NCBI GenBank assembly: GCA_900155415.1
Contig: LT700187.1
Coordinates: 2,294,001 to 2,358,000, forward strand
DNA length: 64,000 nucleotides
Direction of reading: 5' to 3'
From: Christensenella massiliensis
GTDB lineage: Bacteria; Bacillota; Clostridia; Christensenellales; Christensenellaceae
Made by a program: the position numbers and the translations under genes. The notes below the pieces were generated by a model. That model searched no databases and was not told the DNA's origin. It worked only from the letters and a program-made list of their open reading frames with translations. Below are positions 43,178 through 52,964 of this stretch, piece after piece. Each line of letters starts with the position of its first letter. The stretch's first letter is position 1.

Positions 43178-43530
43178 GACTCTTCCTTGCCTTTTACATC
43201 ATCGATCAGCTTGGAAATCTTTATGCTGTACTCGATCGAATCGTCCAATACAAAGGTAAGCTCGGGAACGCGCCTGATATCCACGGCTTTTGCCAATTTG
43301 GTACGGATAAAAGCAGCGCCATGATTAAGGGCATCAATAGACGCATACTTTTTCTTCTCCGTATCATACACGCTGATATACACTTTCCCAAATTTCAGAT
43401 CCGGCGTGATTTCCACCCTTGTTACAGTTGCCATCACAGACAATCTGTCGTCCTTTACATCATTCCGAATGATCTCTGCAAGAGCGCGTTTCACCTCTTC
43501 GTCGATCCGGCTCAATCGGTTTGTCGCCAT
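43174..43530 (-). CDS. rbfA: Ribosome-binding factor A
   Basis: 118-residue KH-fold factor that binds helix 1 of 16S rRNA during 30S maturation. Family features are RLSRIDEEVKRALAEII at the start, VEITPDLKFGKVYISVY, and ELTFVLDDSIEYSIKISKLID at the end. It starts 12 bp after infB and overlaps nrnA by 4 bp. Confidence 0.96.
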   Translation of the reverse strand: MATNRLSRIDEEVKRALAEIIRNDVKDDRLSVMATVTRVEITPDLKFGKVYISVYDTEKKKYASIDALNHGAAFIRTKLAKAVDIRRVPELTFVLDDSIEYSIKISKLIDDVKGKEES

Positions 43531-43542
43531 AATTGTTTCTCC

Positions 43543-46023
43543 TTAGCGCGCGATTTCATGCATCTCGAAACACTCGATCACATCGCCTTCCTTGATATCA
43601 TCAAAGCGTTCCAGCGAAAGACCGCATTCATACCCCTGCGCCACTTCCTTGGCATCATCCTTAAAGCGTTTCAGAGAGCTGAGCGCTCCTTCATAGATAA
43701 CCACATTATCGCGCAGCAAACGCGCCTGTGCATTCCTCCGGATCATTCCATCAGTAACGTAACAGCCGGCGATCGTTCCCACAGAGGAAACTTTGAACGT
43801 CTGTCTGACCTCTGCATGGCCGATGACCAGTTCTTCAAACTCAGGCTCCAGCATTCCCTTCATGGCAGCCGTTATATCCTCGATCGCCTTATAAATGATA
43901 CGGTAGAGACGAATATCGACCTTTTCGCGCTCTGCAGCCGTCTGCGCCATATTGTCCGGCCGCACATTGAACCCAATAATGATTGCATTTGCTGCCGAAG
44001 CAAGCATAACGTCCGTTTCTGTGATCGCGCCGACGCCGCAATGGATCGCACGAACGCGCACTTCGTCATTCGAAAGCTTTTCAAGCGACTGCCTTACCGC
44101 TTCTACCGAGCCCTGAACGTCAGCTTTGATAACGATATTCAAATCTTTGATTTGCCCTTCTGCGATCTGATTGAACAGGTCGTCAAGCGAGACTTTCGTC
44201 ATTTTCTTTAGGATCTCAGCTTTCTGCTTGTCCTTTCTTTCCTCAGCCACCTGCTTAGACAGCTTGTCTGCAGGAGTCGCATGCAAAATATCTCCAGCTA
44301 CCGGCACCTCAGAGAAGCCAATTACCTCAACCGGCTGGGAGGGCAACGCTTCGCTTACGTTCTGTCCGATATCGTTTACCATCGCCCGCACCCGGCCATA
44401 CGCCGTTCCCGCAATGATCGTATCTCCTGTCCGCAGCGTTCCTGTTTCCACCAAAACAGTCGCAACTGGGCCGCGGCCTTTATCGAGCTGCGCTTCAATA
44501 ATTGTTCCTTTTGCCAGCCGGTCCGGATTTGCCTTGAGCTCCTGAACCTCCGCAACCAGAAGAATCATTTCAAGAAGTTTATCGATCCCCTCGCCTGTCT
44601 TTGCGGAGACCGGAACCACGATCGTCTCTCCTCCCCATTCTTCGGGCAGCAGGTCATGCTCGGTAAGCTCCTGCATGATTTTTTGCACATTCGCATTCGG
44701 ACGGTCTATCTTGTTGACAGCAACGATGATTGGTACATCTGCTGACTTTGCATGGTTGATTGCTTCTACTGTCTGCGGCATGATACCGTCGTCCGCCGCA
44801 ACCACGATGATCGCAATATCCGTTACCTGTGCTCCGCGGGCGCGCATCGCCGTAAATGCCTCGTGCCCCGGCGTATCGATAAAAGTGATTTTCTCCCCGT
44901 TCAGCTCGACCTGATAAGCGCCAATATGCTGCGTGATTCCGCCGGCTTCTCCCTCAGTCACTTTAGACTGCCGTATCTTATCGAGCAGAGATGTTTTACC
45001 GTGGTCAACATGCCCCATGATCGTAACGATCGGCGGGCGCTTTTGCAGCTGCTCCTCAAGATCCGGCGCTTCCTCGATCAGGATATCTTCCGCTGTCTTT
45101 TCTATCTTTTGTTCAAGCTCGATCCCGAACTCACCTGCCACCAGTGAAGCCGTATCGAAATCGATCTGCGAATTGATCGTGGACATCATCCCTAAAAGCA
45201 ATAGCTTTTTCAGTATTTCAGAAACCGGTTTTCCTATTTTTTCCGAAAATAACTTGACGGAAATCGTCTCTTCCGTAATAACCGCTTTCTCGATCTTGAT
45301 GGGTTCGATCACTGTTTTAGGCTGCTGCTTTTTATTGCTGCGGCGCTTACGGGAGCCTCTCGGGAAATCATCGTCATCGATACTAAATACGCGCTCCTTG
45401 ATTTTTGGCCGCTTTCCACGGTCTTCTTCCATTTGCTTCTTCGATTTCTTACCGTGTTCAAAACCACCCGGTTTCGCATTTTGATTCGCAAATTTTTTGG
45501 CCGGCTTGGCTTCGTTCTTTTCAGGCTTCTTAGCTGTCTCCCGTTTCTGCTTCGGAGCAGCTTCTGCTATCACTTCTTTGCCCATGGGCTTCTCCGTCTC
45601 TTCTGCTTTCGGCCGTTTAGAGCCCGTCTCTGTTTTGGGGGCAACAGAAACCTTCTCTTCGATAACGGTCTCTTTCGGAACCGGAACTTTTTCCTTGGGT
45701 CTCTCTTCCTTTGGCTGGGTGTTCTCCGGTACTTTTGCTTCTTCCTGCCGTTTCCGGGCTTCTTCTTCAGCTGCCGCTTTTTCCTCCGCGGCTTTCTGCT
45801 GAGCCAATTTCTTCGCTTCTTCCTCAGCGCGCTGCTGCTCTTCCTTCTCTTGTCGCGCTTTTTCATTTCTGAGCTTTTCTATATCAAGAATCTTAGCCTC
45901 TATGGCCTTGATATCACGAAGCTGGCTGTCTGCTTCCGTCTGCATCTCCAAAATACGGTTAAAAATACCCTGTGCATTCGTAAGAAGAGATTTGTTTGTT
46001 TCTAAAATTTTAATCTTGCTCAA
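43543..46023 (-). CDS. infB: Translation initiation factor IF-2
   Basis: 826 residues. It places fMet-tRNA on the 30S subunit and promotes subunit joining. A long Lys/Glu/Ala-rich N-terminal region (about 45-230) precedes the IF2 N domain, then the G domain ([33 protein letters not shown]) and C-terminal domains. I start at TTG 46023, giving (M)[13 protein letters not shown], which matches the usual IF-2 N terminus and has GGGGGTG six bases upstream. An ATG further upstream would add 17 atypical residues. The start lies inside the end of ylxQ (14-bp overlap). Confidence 0.96.
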   Translation of the reverse strand: MSKIKILETNKSLLTNAQGIFNRILEMQTEADSQLRDIKAIEAKILDIEKLRNEKARQEKEEQQRAEEEAKKLAQQKAAEEKAAAEEEARKRQEEAKVPENTQPKEERPKEKVPVPKETVIEEKVSVAPKTETGSKRPKAEETEKPMGKEVIAEAAPKQKRETAKKPEKNEAKPAKKFANQNAKPGGFEHGKKSKKQMEEDRGKRPKIKERVFSIDDDDFPRGSRKRRSNKKQQPKTVIEPIKIEKAVITEETISVKLFSEKIGKPVSEILKKLLLLGMMSTINSQIDFDTASLVAGEFGIELEQKIEKTAEDILIEEAPDLEEQLQKRPPIVTIMGHVDHGKTSLLDKIRQSKVTEGEAGGITQHIGAYQVELNGEKITFIDTPGHEAFTAMRARGAQVTDIAIIVVAADDGIMPQTVEAINHAKSADVPIIVAVNKIDRPNANVQKIMQELTEHDLLPEEWGGETIVVPVSAKTGEGIDKLLEMILLVAEVQELKANPDRLAKGTIIEAQLDKGRGPVATVLVETGTLRTGDTIIAGTAYGRVRAMVNDIGQNVSEALPSQPVEVIGFSEVPVAGDILHATPADKLSKQVAEERKDKQKAEILKKMTKVSLDDLFNQIAEGQIKDLNIVIKADVQGSVEAVRQSLEKLSNDEVRVRAIHCGVGAITETDVMLASAANAIIIGFNVRPDNMAQTAAEREKVDIRLYRIIYKAIEDITAAMKGMLEPEFEELVIGHAEVRQTFKVSSVGTIAGCYVTDGMIRRNAQARLLRDNVVIYEGALSSLKRFKDDAKEVAQGYECGLSLERFDDIKEGDVIECFEMHEIAR

Positions 46024-46348
46024 TAGTTTCACCCCCGGAATTAGCGTAATATTTGTCCATCGCACTCTGCGCAAACTGCGGACACACTATTCCTATGACT
46101 TTATTATTTGGTTTATGGAAGCTTGCCTCCAAAATACCGCGCTCTTCAAGAATGACGAGCCGTATACGATAATAAGTGCAAGCATCCATGATTGCTTTTT
46201 TTGTATTTTCGGAAGCGCTGCCGTCTAATATCACAAGCTTCGCTTTCCCCTTTTTTACCGCCTGTTCTACGGCCTGCATACCATACACGATTTTTCTTGC
46301 ACGCGCAGCAAGTCCTAAAAATTTAAAAAAACTCTCATGCGTTGCCAT
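46010..46348 (-). CDS. ylxQ: L7Ae-family RNA-binding protein YlxQ
   Basis: 112-residue ribosomal L7Ae/L30e/S12e-family protein, a kink-turn RNA binder of the nusA-infB operon. It has [18 protein letters not shown] at the start and the [19 protein letters not shown] stretch near residue 35. The exact target of YlxQ is unsettled. It overlaps ylxR by 14 bp and infB by 14 bp. Because OLE RNA is known to bind an L7Ae-type kink-turn protein (OapC), this small protein is of extra interest here, though it is normal for this operon even in species without OLE. Confidence 0.93.
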   Translation of the reverse strand: MATHESFFKFLGLAARARKIVYGMQAVEQAVKKGKAKLVILDGSASENTKKAIMDACTYYRIRLVILEERGILEASFHKPNNKVIGIVCPQFAQSAMDKYYANSGGETIEQD

Positions 46349-46601
46349 GCTCGTCTGCCAATTCTATAAGCATATGATACGCCGCTTCATCCATCTCGCA
46401 GTGCATCACTTTAGGAAATATCCTTTTTGCCTTTTCAATGCATTCCCTATTCCTGCATACATAAGCGCCCCGTCCCTGTGCCTTACCCGTTCTGTCAACC
46501 AAAAGCTGTCCTTCCTTCGTACGCACGAGCCGTATCAATTCGCCCTTCAACTTTCCGCTGCGGCAGGCAATACACATTCTTACCGGCTGCTTCTTATTCA
46601 A
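46335..46601 (-). CDS. ylxR: YlxR-family protein (DUF448)
   Basis: 88 residues with the family start PVRMCIACRSGKLKGELIRLVR and GRGAYVCRNRECIEKA. It is a nucleic-acid-binding fold; in Bacillus and Clostridioides YlxR-type proteins affect transcription and RNase P activity. It lies 12 bp after nusA and overlaps ylxQ, the standard arrangement. Confidence 0.94.
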   Translation of the reverse strand: MNKKQPVRMCIACRSGKLKGELIRLVRTKEGQLLVDRTGKAQGRGAYVCRNRECIEKAKRIFPKVMHCEMDEAAYHMLIELADEHGNA

Positions 46602-46613
46602 TCCGTTTCACCC

Positions 46614-47819
46614 TTACTCGTCTGTTTTAGCCGCATCGTCCTTTTCCTGCTCCGCGGCTTCAAGAATATCCTGTTCCGCTTCTTCCTCTGCGGCCTCCTC
46701 GTTCAGCCGTCCGACCATTCCAAATGTCTCCGCAAGCGAATCGAAACTCGTATCTGCGTTTGCAAATTCTTCTCCGAAAACTTCCTGTTCTGTCTGCGAC
46801 TGACTCTTGATATCGATCTTCCATCCCGTAAGCTTAGCTGCAAGGCGGGCATTCTGTCCTTCCTTGCCAATCGCAAGAGAGAGCTGATAGTCTGGAACAA
46901 TGACCTTTGCAGCCTTTTCATCCTCGTTGATCTGCACCATAACAACTTTTGCGGGGCGCAGTGCATTCGCTATAAATTCAATTGGGTCCGAGCTCCACGG
47001 AACTACATCTATCTTTTCACCGCCCAGTTCTTCTACCACTTTCTCGATACGCGTTCCTTTGTGTCCAACGCATGCGCCGACGGGATCGACGTCCTTTTCA
47101 TCGCTCCACACCGCAATCTTCGTGCGTCCGCCCGCTTCGCGCGCTATGCTCTTGATCTGCACAACGTTCTGCCGGATCTCCGGGACCTCGATCTCAAATA
47201 AACGTTTGATCAATGCAGGATGGGTACGGGATACAATGATCTGCGGTCCTTTATTCGTTTTCTTCACTTCGAGCACGTAAACCTTCAGTCTGTCGTTGAT
47301 ATTATATTGTTCGGAATACACCGTTTCGCTCACCGGTATGATTCCCTCCGCGCGGCCAAGCTCTACATAAACGTTTCCGCGTTCTATTCTGTGCACGATC
47401 GCCGTTAATACTTCATTTTCCTTTTCTGAATATTGATCGTAAATAATACCGCGTTCCGCCTCACGGATTCGCTGTACAACGACCTGTTTTGCCGTCTGCG
47501 CTGCAATACGTCCAAAATCGCGCGGGGTCACTTCTGTTTCCAGCACATCTCCCGCCTCATATTTCGGATTAATGGCCCGCGCATCTTCTACCGATATTTC
47601 CGACTCTTCATCTTCCACTTCATCCACAACATTTTTGACAGCGAATACCTTAATCTCGCCGGTATCTCCATCGATTTCAACACGCGCATTCTGATCTGTG
47701 CCAAAATGCCTTTTGTAAGCAGAAATCAGCGCCGTCTCAATCGCTTCCAGCAAAATATCTTTTTTGATTCCCTTATCATGCTCTAAATCTGATAAAGCTT
47801 CCATAAATTCCGTATTCAT
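46614..47819 (-). CDS. nusA: Transcription termination/antitermination protein NusA
   Basis: 401 residues. The N-terminal RNAP-binding domain starts MNTEFMEALSDLEHDKGI, followed by an S1 domain (GNVYVELGRAEGIIP) and two KH domains (VDPVGACVGHKGTRIEKVV, LAIGKEGQNARLAAKLTGW). An acidic tail follows, rich in Glu and Ala. ATG 47819 is chosen for its AAGGAG site; the ORF extends 42 residues further upstream without any family resemblance. It modulates pausing and termination. Confidence 0.97.
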   Translation of the reverse strand: MNTEFMEALSDLEHDKGIKKDILLEAIETALISAYKRHFGTDQNARVEIDGDTGEIKVFAVKNVVDEVEDEESEISVEDARAINPKYEAGDVLETEVTPRDFGRIAAQTAKQVVVQRIREAERGIIYDQYSEKENEVLTAIVHRIERGNVYVELGRAEGIIPVSETVYSEQYNINDRLKVYVLEVKKTNKGPQIIVSRTHPALIKRLFEIEVPEIRQNVVQIKSIAREAGGRTKIAVWSDEKDVDPVGACVGHKGTRIEKVVEELGGEKIDVVPWSSDPIEFIANALRPAKVVMVQINEDEKAAKVIVPDYQLSLAIGKEGQNARLAAKLTGWKIDIKSQSQTEQEVFGEEFANADTSFDSLAETFGMVGRLNEEAAEEEAEQDILEAAEQEKDDAAKTDE

Positions 47820-47835
47820 AACCTTTGTCTCCTTA

Positions 47836-48294
47836 TCAAAAATCCAAGTGAAGGCATATTTTTGCGGTTTCTTTACAATCGAAAATGATCTCGCTTTCAT
47901 CTGTTTCGATCGTGATACTGGACGGCGTATACGCCGAAAGCACACCGGTATATTCTTTTTGACCCTGAAATGCCTGATAGAGCTTTACATCTACTATCTG
48001 TCCAAGGCAGCGCGCAAAATCGCGTTCATTTTTCAGAGGTCTGTCTAATCCCGGAGAAGACACACATAGAATGTAGCTTTCCGAAATAGGATCTTTTTCA
48101 TCGAGGGCCGCTTCTACTGCACGGCTTACCGTCTCGCAATCCTCAAGAAGTACTCCGCCCTCTCTATCGATATAAATCGTAAGCAGCCAATCTTGCCCCT
48201 GCTTCGCATATTCTGTATCGACATATTGGAAGCCGCAGCTTTTTACGATCGGTTCTGCGATCTCTTCAACGACTGCTCGTGTATTTCTTGCCAT
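47836..48294 (-). CDS. rimP: Ribosome maturation factor RimP
   Basis: 152-residue RimP, needed for 30S maturation. It has the typical N-terminal domain (VEEIAEPIVKSCGFQYVDTEYA, DWLLTIYIDREGGV), the linker LCVSSPGLDRPLKNERDF, and the C-terminal Sm-like domain. First gene of the nusA-infB operon; 16 bp before nusA. Confidence 0.96.
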   Translation of the reverse strand: MARNTRAVVEEIAEPIVKSCGFQYVDTEYAKQGQDWLLTIYIDREGGVLLEDCETVSRAVEAALDEKDPISESYILCVSSPGLDRPLKNERDFARCLGQIVDVKLYQAFQGQKEYTGVLSAYTPSSITIETDESEIIFDCKETAKICLHLDF

Positions 48295-48323
48295 AACAAC
48301 TCCATAAAAGCATTCATAATGCG

Positions 48324-48351
48324 AAAGAGTGGGGTTTTATTCCCACTCTTT
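48324..48351 (-). promoter_or_regulatory. Leader hairpin of the rimP-nusA operon
   Basis: Perfect 10-bp stem AAAGAGTGGG/CCCACTCTTT (48324-48333 with 48342-48351), 8-nt loop, between the promoter at 48377-48405 and the rimP start. The T-run after it on the minus strand is short and broken, so it is at best a weak attenuator or an RNA-processing site. Confidence 0.45.
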
Positions 48352-48376
48352 AGTCAAGCATTTATTAACCTACTCC

Positions 48377-48405
48377 AGAATACCATAACAGCGCCTTTTA
48401 TGCAA
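48377..48405 (-). promoter_or_regulatory. Promoter of the rimP-nusA-infB operon
   Basis: Minus strand: TTGCAT (48400-48405), 17-bp spacer ending in TGG, and TATTCT (48377-48382), an extended -10. It lies just after the plsY stop. Confidence 0.6.
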
Positions 48406-48412
48406 GCCTTTT

Positions 48413-49018
48413 TTACTTTTTGGAGAGGCTTAATTTTCGTTCGTTTCCATGGATCAGCCGTTCTATATTTTCCCGGTGGCTCCATATTCCAAGCGCCGCT
48501 ATGATGAGCAGCGCAATATCCTGATACGGATCTCCCGGCGCAACGATAAACGCCGCTGCCGCACTTAAAATCAGCCCAATAATAGAACCGATGCTCATGA
48601 TTTTTGTGGATATCACAATAATGATCGCAATCGTAAAGATAATAAGCGTCGGTACTGTCTGTATGATGAGCAATACGCCAATCGTCGCCGCGATCCCCTT
48701 GCCGCCTTTGAAATTGAGAAAACAAGAATAATTATGCCCAATGATCGCAAAAACCCCCGCTACGCACATCCCGATCTCTCCGCCGAAATGCAGACCGATC
48801 AACGCTGCAAACAGGCCTTTCAGTACGTCTCCCGCAAACACGGCGAGGCCCATGCCCCATCCATAGCTGCGCAGAACATTCGTCGTCCCCGCATTTCCGC
48901 TGCCCTTTTCGCGGATATCCTCATGTCTTATCTTCTTCGTAAAAATGTAGGAAAACGAGATAGACCCCAACAGATAGGCAATCGCCGCACATAAAATCAG
49001 TATCAAAATCCCGTTCAT
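48413..49018 (-). CDS. plsY: Acyl-phosphate:glycerol-3-phosphate acyltransferase
   Basis: 201-residue polytopic membrane enzyme that makes lysophosphatidate from the acyl-phosphate supplied by PlsX, also in this window. It has AYLLGSISFSYIFTK, the catalytic REKGSGNAGTTNVLRSYG, GHNYSCFLNFKGGKGIAATIG and a third glycine motif. It starts 3 bp after der, so they are co-translated. Confidence 0.95.
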   Translation of the reverse strand: MNGILILILCAAIAYLLGSISFSYIFTKKIRHEDIREKGSGNAGTTNVLRSYGWGMGLAVFAGDVLKGLFAALIGLHFGGEIGMCVAGVFAIIGHNYSCFLNFKGGKGIAATIGVLLIIQTVPTLIIFTIAIIIVISTKIMSIGSIIGLILSAAAAFIVAPGDPYQDIALLIIAALGIWSHRENIERLIHGNERKLSLSKK

Positions 49019-49021
49019 GGC

Positions 49022-50353
49022 CTACTCCCCTTTCTCGTCACTTTTCTGTCTTACTATTATTTTAATCGGTGTGCCCGTAAAGTCAAATGTTTTGCGCAAA
49101 TAATTTTCAAGATAACGCTGATAGGAAAAATGCATCAGCGCCGTATCATTCACGAATAAAACAAACGTAGGCGGTTTGACGCTTACCTGTGTTGCATAAT
49201 AGATCTTAAGCCTTCTGCCGTTCGTCGAAGGAGGCTCCGCCGCTGTGACAGCCTCCTGCAGGCAGTCGTTCAGCACTCCCGTCGGAATGCGCCGAATATT
49301 GTTTTCATAAGCCTCATGTAGCATGGAAAACAATCTGTCGACGCGCAGCCCCGTCTGTGCGGAAATATAAATACGTTGAGCATAAGGCATAAACGCAAGA
49401 TCTGCAGCTATTTTTTTATTATATTTCTCAATCGTATAGGTGTCTTTTTCTACGGCATCCCATTTATTGACGGCGATCACACACGGCTTGCCCTCTGAAT
49501 CCACATAGCCCGCCACTTTCACATCCTGTTCAGTGATCCCTTCTGTCGCATCGATCATGACTGCCACTACATCAGCCCGGCGTACCGCACCCAGAGAACG
49601 GATCACACTGTACCGTTCGATCGATTTGTCGTCAATACGGCCCTTTTTCCGCATCCCCGCCGTATCGATGATCGTATATTTTTGACCATCCCGTTCAAAC
49701 ACGGAGTCGATCGCATCGCGCGTCGTTCCCGGGATATCGCTTACAATGACTCGTTCATAACCTAATATCTTGTTGGTCAGAGAGGATTTCCCCACATTCG
49801 GCTTCCCGACCAGCGCGATCTTTAGGGTATTATCCTCCTGCTCTTCCGTTTCATACTCGCCCAGCTCGCCGGTCACCTCATCCAAAAGGTCTCCGATCCC
49901 AAGCCCCTGTGCAGAGGATATTCCCATCACATTGCCAAGGCCAAGCTCATAGAAATCAAAGATATTTTGTTCGTCCGTTTTATTGTCTGTCTTGTTGACT
50001 ACAACGATGACCGGCTTTCCGGATTTCCGCAGCATTTTTGCTACCTCGTAGTCCTCCGATGTGATTCCCGTTTTCCCGTCTACGAAAAACAAAATCAGAC
50101 GGGCTGCATCGATGGCGAGTTCTGCCTGAATCCTCATCTGTTTTAGAATGACGTCGTCTGTATTCATGTCCACGCCGCCCGTGTCGATCAGGGTGAATTC
50201 TTTCCCCAGCCATTCTGCATCCGCATAGATCCTGTCTCGCGTCACACCGGGCGTATCTTCGATAATCGCCAATTTTGTTCCTGTTATCCGGTTAAAAAAT
50301 GTGGACTTTCCAACATTGGGGCGACCTACGATCGCAACCAAAGGTTTTGCCAT
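49022..50353 (-). CDS. der: GTPase Der (EngA)
   Basis: 443 residues with two GTPase domains in tandem (VGRPNVGKSTFFNRI near residue 8 and VGKPNVGKSSLTNKILG near 183) and a C-terminal KH-like domain. It is essential for 50S assembly. ATG 50353 gives the standard MAKPLVAIVGRPN start. A GTG at 50368, overlapping the stop of the DUF512 gene, is less likely. Confidence 0.97.
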   Translation of the reverse strand: MAKPLVAIVGRPNVGKSTFFNRITGTKLAIIEDTPGVTRDRIYADAEWLGKEFTLIDTGGVDMNTDDVILKQMRIQAELAIDAARLILFFVDGKTGITSEDYEVAKMLRKSGKPVIVVVNKTDNKTDEQNIFDFYELGLGNVMGISSAQGLGIGDLLDEVTGELGEYETEEQEDNTLKIALVGKPNVGKSSLTNKILGYERVIVSDIPGTTRDAIDSVFERDGQKYTIIDTAGMRKKGRIDDKSIERYSVIRSLGAVRRADVVAVMIDATEGITEQDVKVAGYVDSEGKPCVIAVNKWDAVEKDTYTIEKYNKKIAADLAFMPYAQRIYISAQTGLRVDRLFSMLHEAYENNIRRIPTGVLNDCLQEAVTAAEPPSTNGRRLKIYYATQVSVKPPTFVLFVNDTALMHFSYQRYLENYLRKTFDFTGTPIKIIVRQKSDEKGE

Positions 50354-50364
50354 AAAATTATTCC

Positions 50365-51663
50365 TCACTCTTCCAGCAGCATTTCTATCACTTCATATCC
50401 GTCTCCGCTCGCTTTATAGCAAGGCGTATTCAACGCACCGCTCAATTCTTCCAGCGTTACATCATCAAGCATCCTGTCCTCGTTTTCCTTAAAGCAGCAA
50501 CGGCTTAAGAACAACGCTTCTTCCTCCTGCGTCTTTACCTGTCCGATGATATCCCGGCCTGTCAGCAGGCCTGCGACCGTAACACTCTTTCCGAAAAAAC
50601 GGTTCTCTATCCGATAGACATTCACCTGCAGGCGAAAGGAATCCTGAATCTGCAGGGCAAGCCTCTTAAGAAAGGGATAAAAATCTTCTCCTGTAATAAA
50701 CCCTATTTTTCGGTATCGCACTTTCCTGCCGCGAAAAGCCTCCAGCGCTTCTTCCGCTTCTGTCAGAAACATGCGCACCAGACCAACTCCATTTTCGATC
50801 TGTACGAAATCTTCATAGCTCTCAAAAGACGGAAGCGGCATTCCTGCACGAATATACATTTCGTCTGATGCAAATACGAATCTTGTTTCATTATTCTGCT
50901 CTAAAAAACGTTTTTGACCGCTTTCTATCATTTGAATCGTTTCTTCCGCCGCCTTCCTGCTGACCGGTGAAAGCGGATAAAGACCCTTCCGATAGCGTGT
51001 AAGCCCTACTGGTACGACCGCGACCGACTGTACGGCCGGGAAAAGGCCATATAACGCTTCTATCGTCTGTTCTAAAACGGCTCCGCTGTTGAGCCCCTCA
51101 CACATCACGACCTGTGTATGCATGTGAAGCCCGTTGGCCGCAAAACGGCGAAGCAGCCCAAAAGTCCGTTCTGCATCCTTGTTTCCGAAGAGCTTCTGCC
51201 TGACTGCATCGTCGTATGCGTGAACGGAGATATAAAGCGGTGATATTCTCTGCTCAATGATACGGGCGGCTTCTTCGTCCGAAAGATTAGTAAGCGTGAC
51301 ATAGCTTCCCATAAGGAAAGACATACGCCAGTCGTCATCCTTCACATACAACGTCCGCCGCATCCCCTTCGGCATTTGGTCTACAAAGCAAAAAAGACAT
51401 TTATTCCGGCAGTATATCTTTTTGCCGAAGCCGTCGTTTTCAAAGACGATCCCCAATTCTTCATCCGGTTCTTTTTCGATCTCGATTTCTTCGACTGTTC
51501 CGTCAATTTTCTGAACGGCAAGAACAATTTCAGATTCCGCAAGCCCATAGATATAATCGATATAATCCCTCAATTCGCGTCCGTTGATCGACAGCAAAGC
51601 ATCGCCGGCAGAAATCTCACATTCTTCAGCGATGCTCCCGGCATCTACTTGTTTTACAATCAT
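50365..51663 (-). CDS. DUF512 radical-SAM-like protein
   Basis: 432 residues. It starts with a PDZ-like fold (about 1-60), then a radical-SAM-type cluster motif at Cys85, Cys89 and Cys92 (CRNKCLFC), GMRRTLYVKDDDWRMSF and VTLTNLSDEEAARI. The C-terminal DUF512 domain ends with a Cys-free GEDFYPFL segment. The family is widespread in Clostridia next to der, plsY and glpA-type genes; its biochemical role is not established. It may serve as an Fe-S enzyme in ribosome or cofactor maturation, but that is a guess. Confidence 0.9.
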   Translation of the reverse strand: MIVKQVDAGSIAEECEISAGDALLSINGRELRDYIDYIYGLAESEIVLAVQKIDGTVEEIEIEKEPDEELGIVFENDGFGKKIYCRNKCLFCFVDQMPKGMRRTLYVKDDDWRMSFLMGSYVTLTNLSDEEAARIIEQRISPLYISVHAYDDAVRQKLFGNKDAERTFGLLRRFAANGLHMHTQVVMCEGLNSGAVLEQTIEALYGLFPAVQSVAVVPVGLTRYRKGLYPLSPVSRKAAEETIQMIESGQKRFLEQNNETRFVFASDEMYIRAGMPLPSFESYEDFVQIENGVGLVRMFLTEAEEALEAFRGRKVRYRKIGFITGEDFYPFLKRLALQIQDSFRLQVNVYRIENRFFGKSVTVAGLLTGRDIIGQVKTQEEEALFLSRCCFKENEDRMLDDVTLEELSGALNTPCYKASGDGYEVIEMLLEE

Positions 51664-51675
51664 CCGCGCTTCCTC

Positions 51676-51705
51676 AAAATCGGGCGGAATATATCTCCGC
51701 CCGAT
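51676..51705 (-). terminator. Terminator after glyA
   Basis: Perfect 10-bp GC-rich stem (51679-51688 with 51696-51705) with a 7-nt loop and four T on the minus strand, 14 bp after the glyA stop. Confidence 0.75.
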
Positions 51706-51718
51706 CTAAATATTGCCT

Positions 51719-52957
51719 TTATTTATACAGCGGAAATGCTTCGCATAGCTCTGCAACGCTCTTCTTTACTTTTTCCGACGCCGCCTCTCCGTTCAGGATC
51801 ATATCTGCAATCAAGGCGCCGATCGTTTCCATTTCCTTTTCTTTCATTCCTCTTGTGGTCACGGATGGCGTTCCGATCCTGATGCCGCTCGTAACAAACG
51901 GGCTTAATGTTTCAAAAGGAATGGTATTCTTGTTTACCGTAATATTTACCGTGTCCAGCAAAGCTTCCACTTCTTTTCCCGTTTTTTCTTTTTTGCCTAC
52001 GTCCACCAGCATCAGATGGTTATCCGTTCCGCCGGAAACGAGCCTCAGCCCGTTATCCATAAGCGTTTTTGCGAGCGCCGCGGCATTCTTCACAATCTGC
52101 TTCTGGTATTCCTTGAATTCCGGCTGCATCGCCTCATGGAAAGAAACCGCCTTCGCCGCAATCACATGCATGAGCGGTCCTCCCTGCGTTCCCGGGAAGA
52201 TCGCCTTATCCACAATTTTCGCATATTCCTCAGAGCAAAGTATCATTCCTCCGCGCGGTCCGCGCAGCGTTTTGTGCGTCGTTGTCGTCGTAAAATGCGC
52301 ATACGGAACCGGATTCGGGTGAAGCCCCGCCGCAACGAGCCCCGCAATGTGAGCCATATCTACCATCAAATACGCGCCTACAGAATCCGCGATCTCACGA
52401 AATTTTGCAAAATCGATCGTACGCGGATATGCACTTGCGCCCGCAACGATCATTTTCGGCTTATGTTCCTGCGCAAGATCATACAGTTTGTCATAATCGA
52501 TTTTTTCATCCGCCTCGCTCACACCATAGGGTACGATGTTAAAATATTTTCCCGAGAGATTCACCGGACTTCCATGCGTCAGATGTCCGCCATGCGAAAG
52601 GTTCATTCCGAGAATCGTATCGCCCGGCTTGAGCACACCGAAATAGACCGCCGTATTGGCCTGCGCCCCCGAATGCGGCTGAACGTTGGCATGCTCCGCT
52701 CCAAACAGCTTCTTCGCCCTTTCCCGCGCAAGCTCCTCTGCCTCGTCTACAAATTGACAGCCTCCGTAATAACGCTTCCCCGGATATCCCTCTGCATATT
52801 TATTCGTCAAATGCGAGCCCATCGCCTGCATAACGGCAGGCGACACAAAATTCTCCGAAGCAATCAATTCTATATTATGTTCCTGACGCCCAAGCTCGCG
52901 CATCATAGAATCATAAATTTCCCTGTCCGTATTCTTTACCGCTTCAAATTCAAACAT
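51719..52957 (-). CDS. glyA: Serine hydroxymethyltransferase
   Basis: 412-residue PLP enzyme that interconverts serine and glycine with tetrahydrofolate. The PLP lysine lies in the [16 protein letters not shown] stretch near residue 225. Other marks are [32 protein letters not shown] and NTAVYFG. I start at ATG 52957, giving the familiar short N terminus, with AAGGAG upstream; GTG 52960 is an alternative. The ORF runs 32 residues further without family likeness. It follows rnc by 7 bp. Confidence 0.96.
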   Translation of the reverse strand: MFEFEAVKNTDREIYDSMMRELGRQEHNIELIASENFVSPAVMQAMGSHLTNKYAEGYPGKRYYGGCQFVDEAEELARERAKKLFGAEHANVQPHSGAQANTAVYFGVLKPGDTILGMNLSHGGHLTHGSPVNLSGKYFNIVPYGVSEADEKIDYDKLYDLAQEHKPKMIVAGASAYPRTIDFAKFREIADSVGAYLMVDMAHIAGLVAAGLHPNPVPYAHFTTTTTHKTLRGPRGGMILCSEEYAKIVDKAIFPGTQGGPLMHVIAAKAVSFHEAMQPEFKEYQKQIVKNAAALAKTLMDNGLRLVSGGTDNHLMLVDVGKKEKTGKEVEALLDTVNITVNKNTIPFETLSPFVTSGIRIGTPSVTTRGMKEKEMETIGALIADMILNGEAASEKVKKSVAELCEAFPLYK

Positions 52958-52964
52958 CACATTT

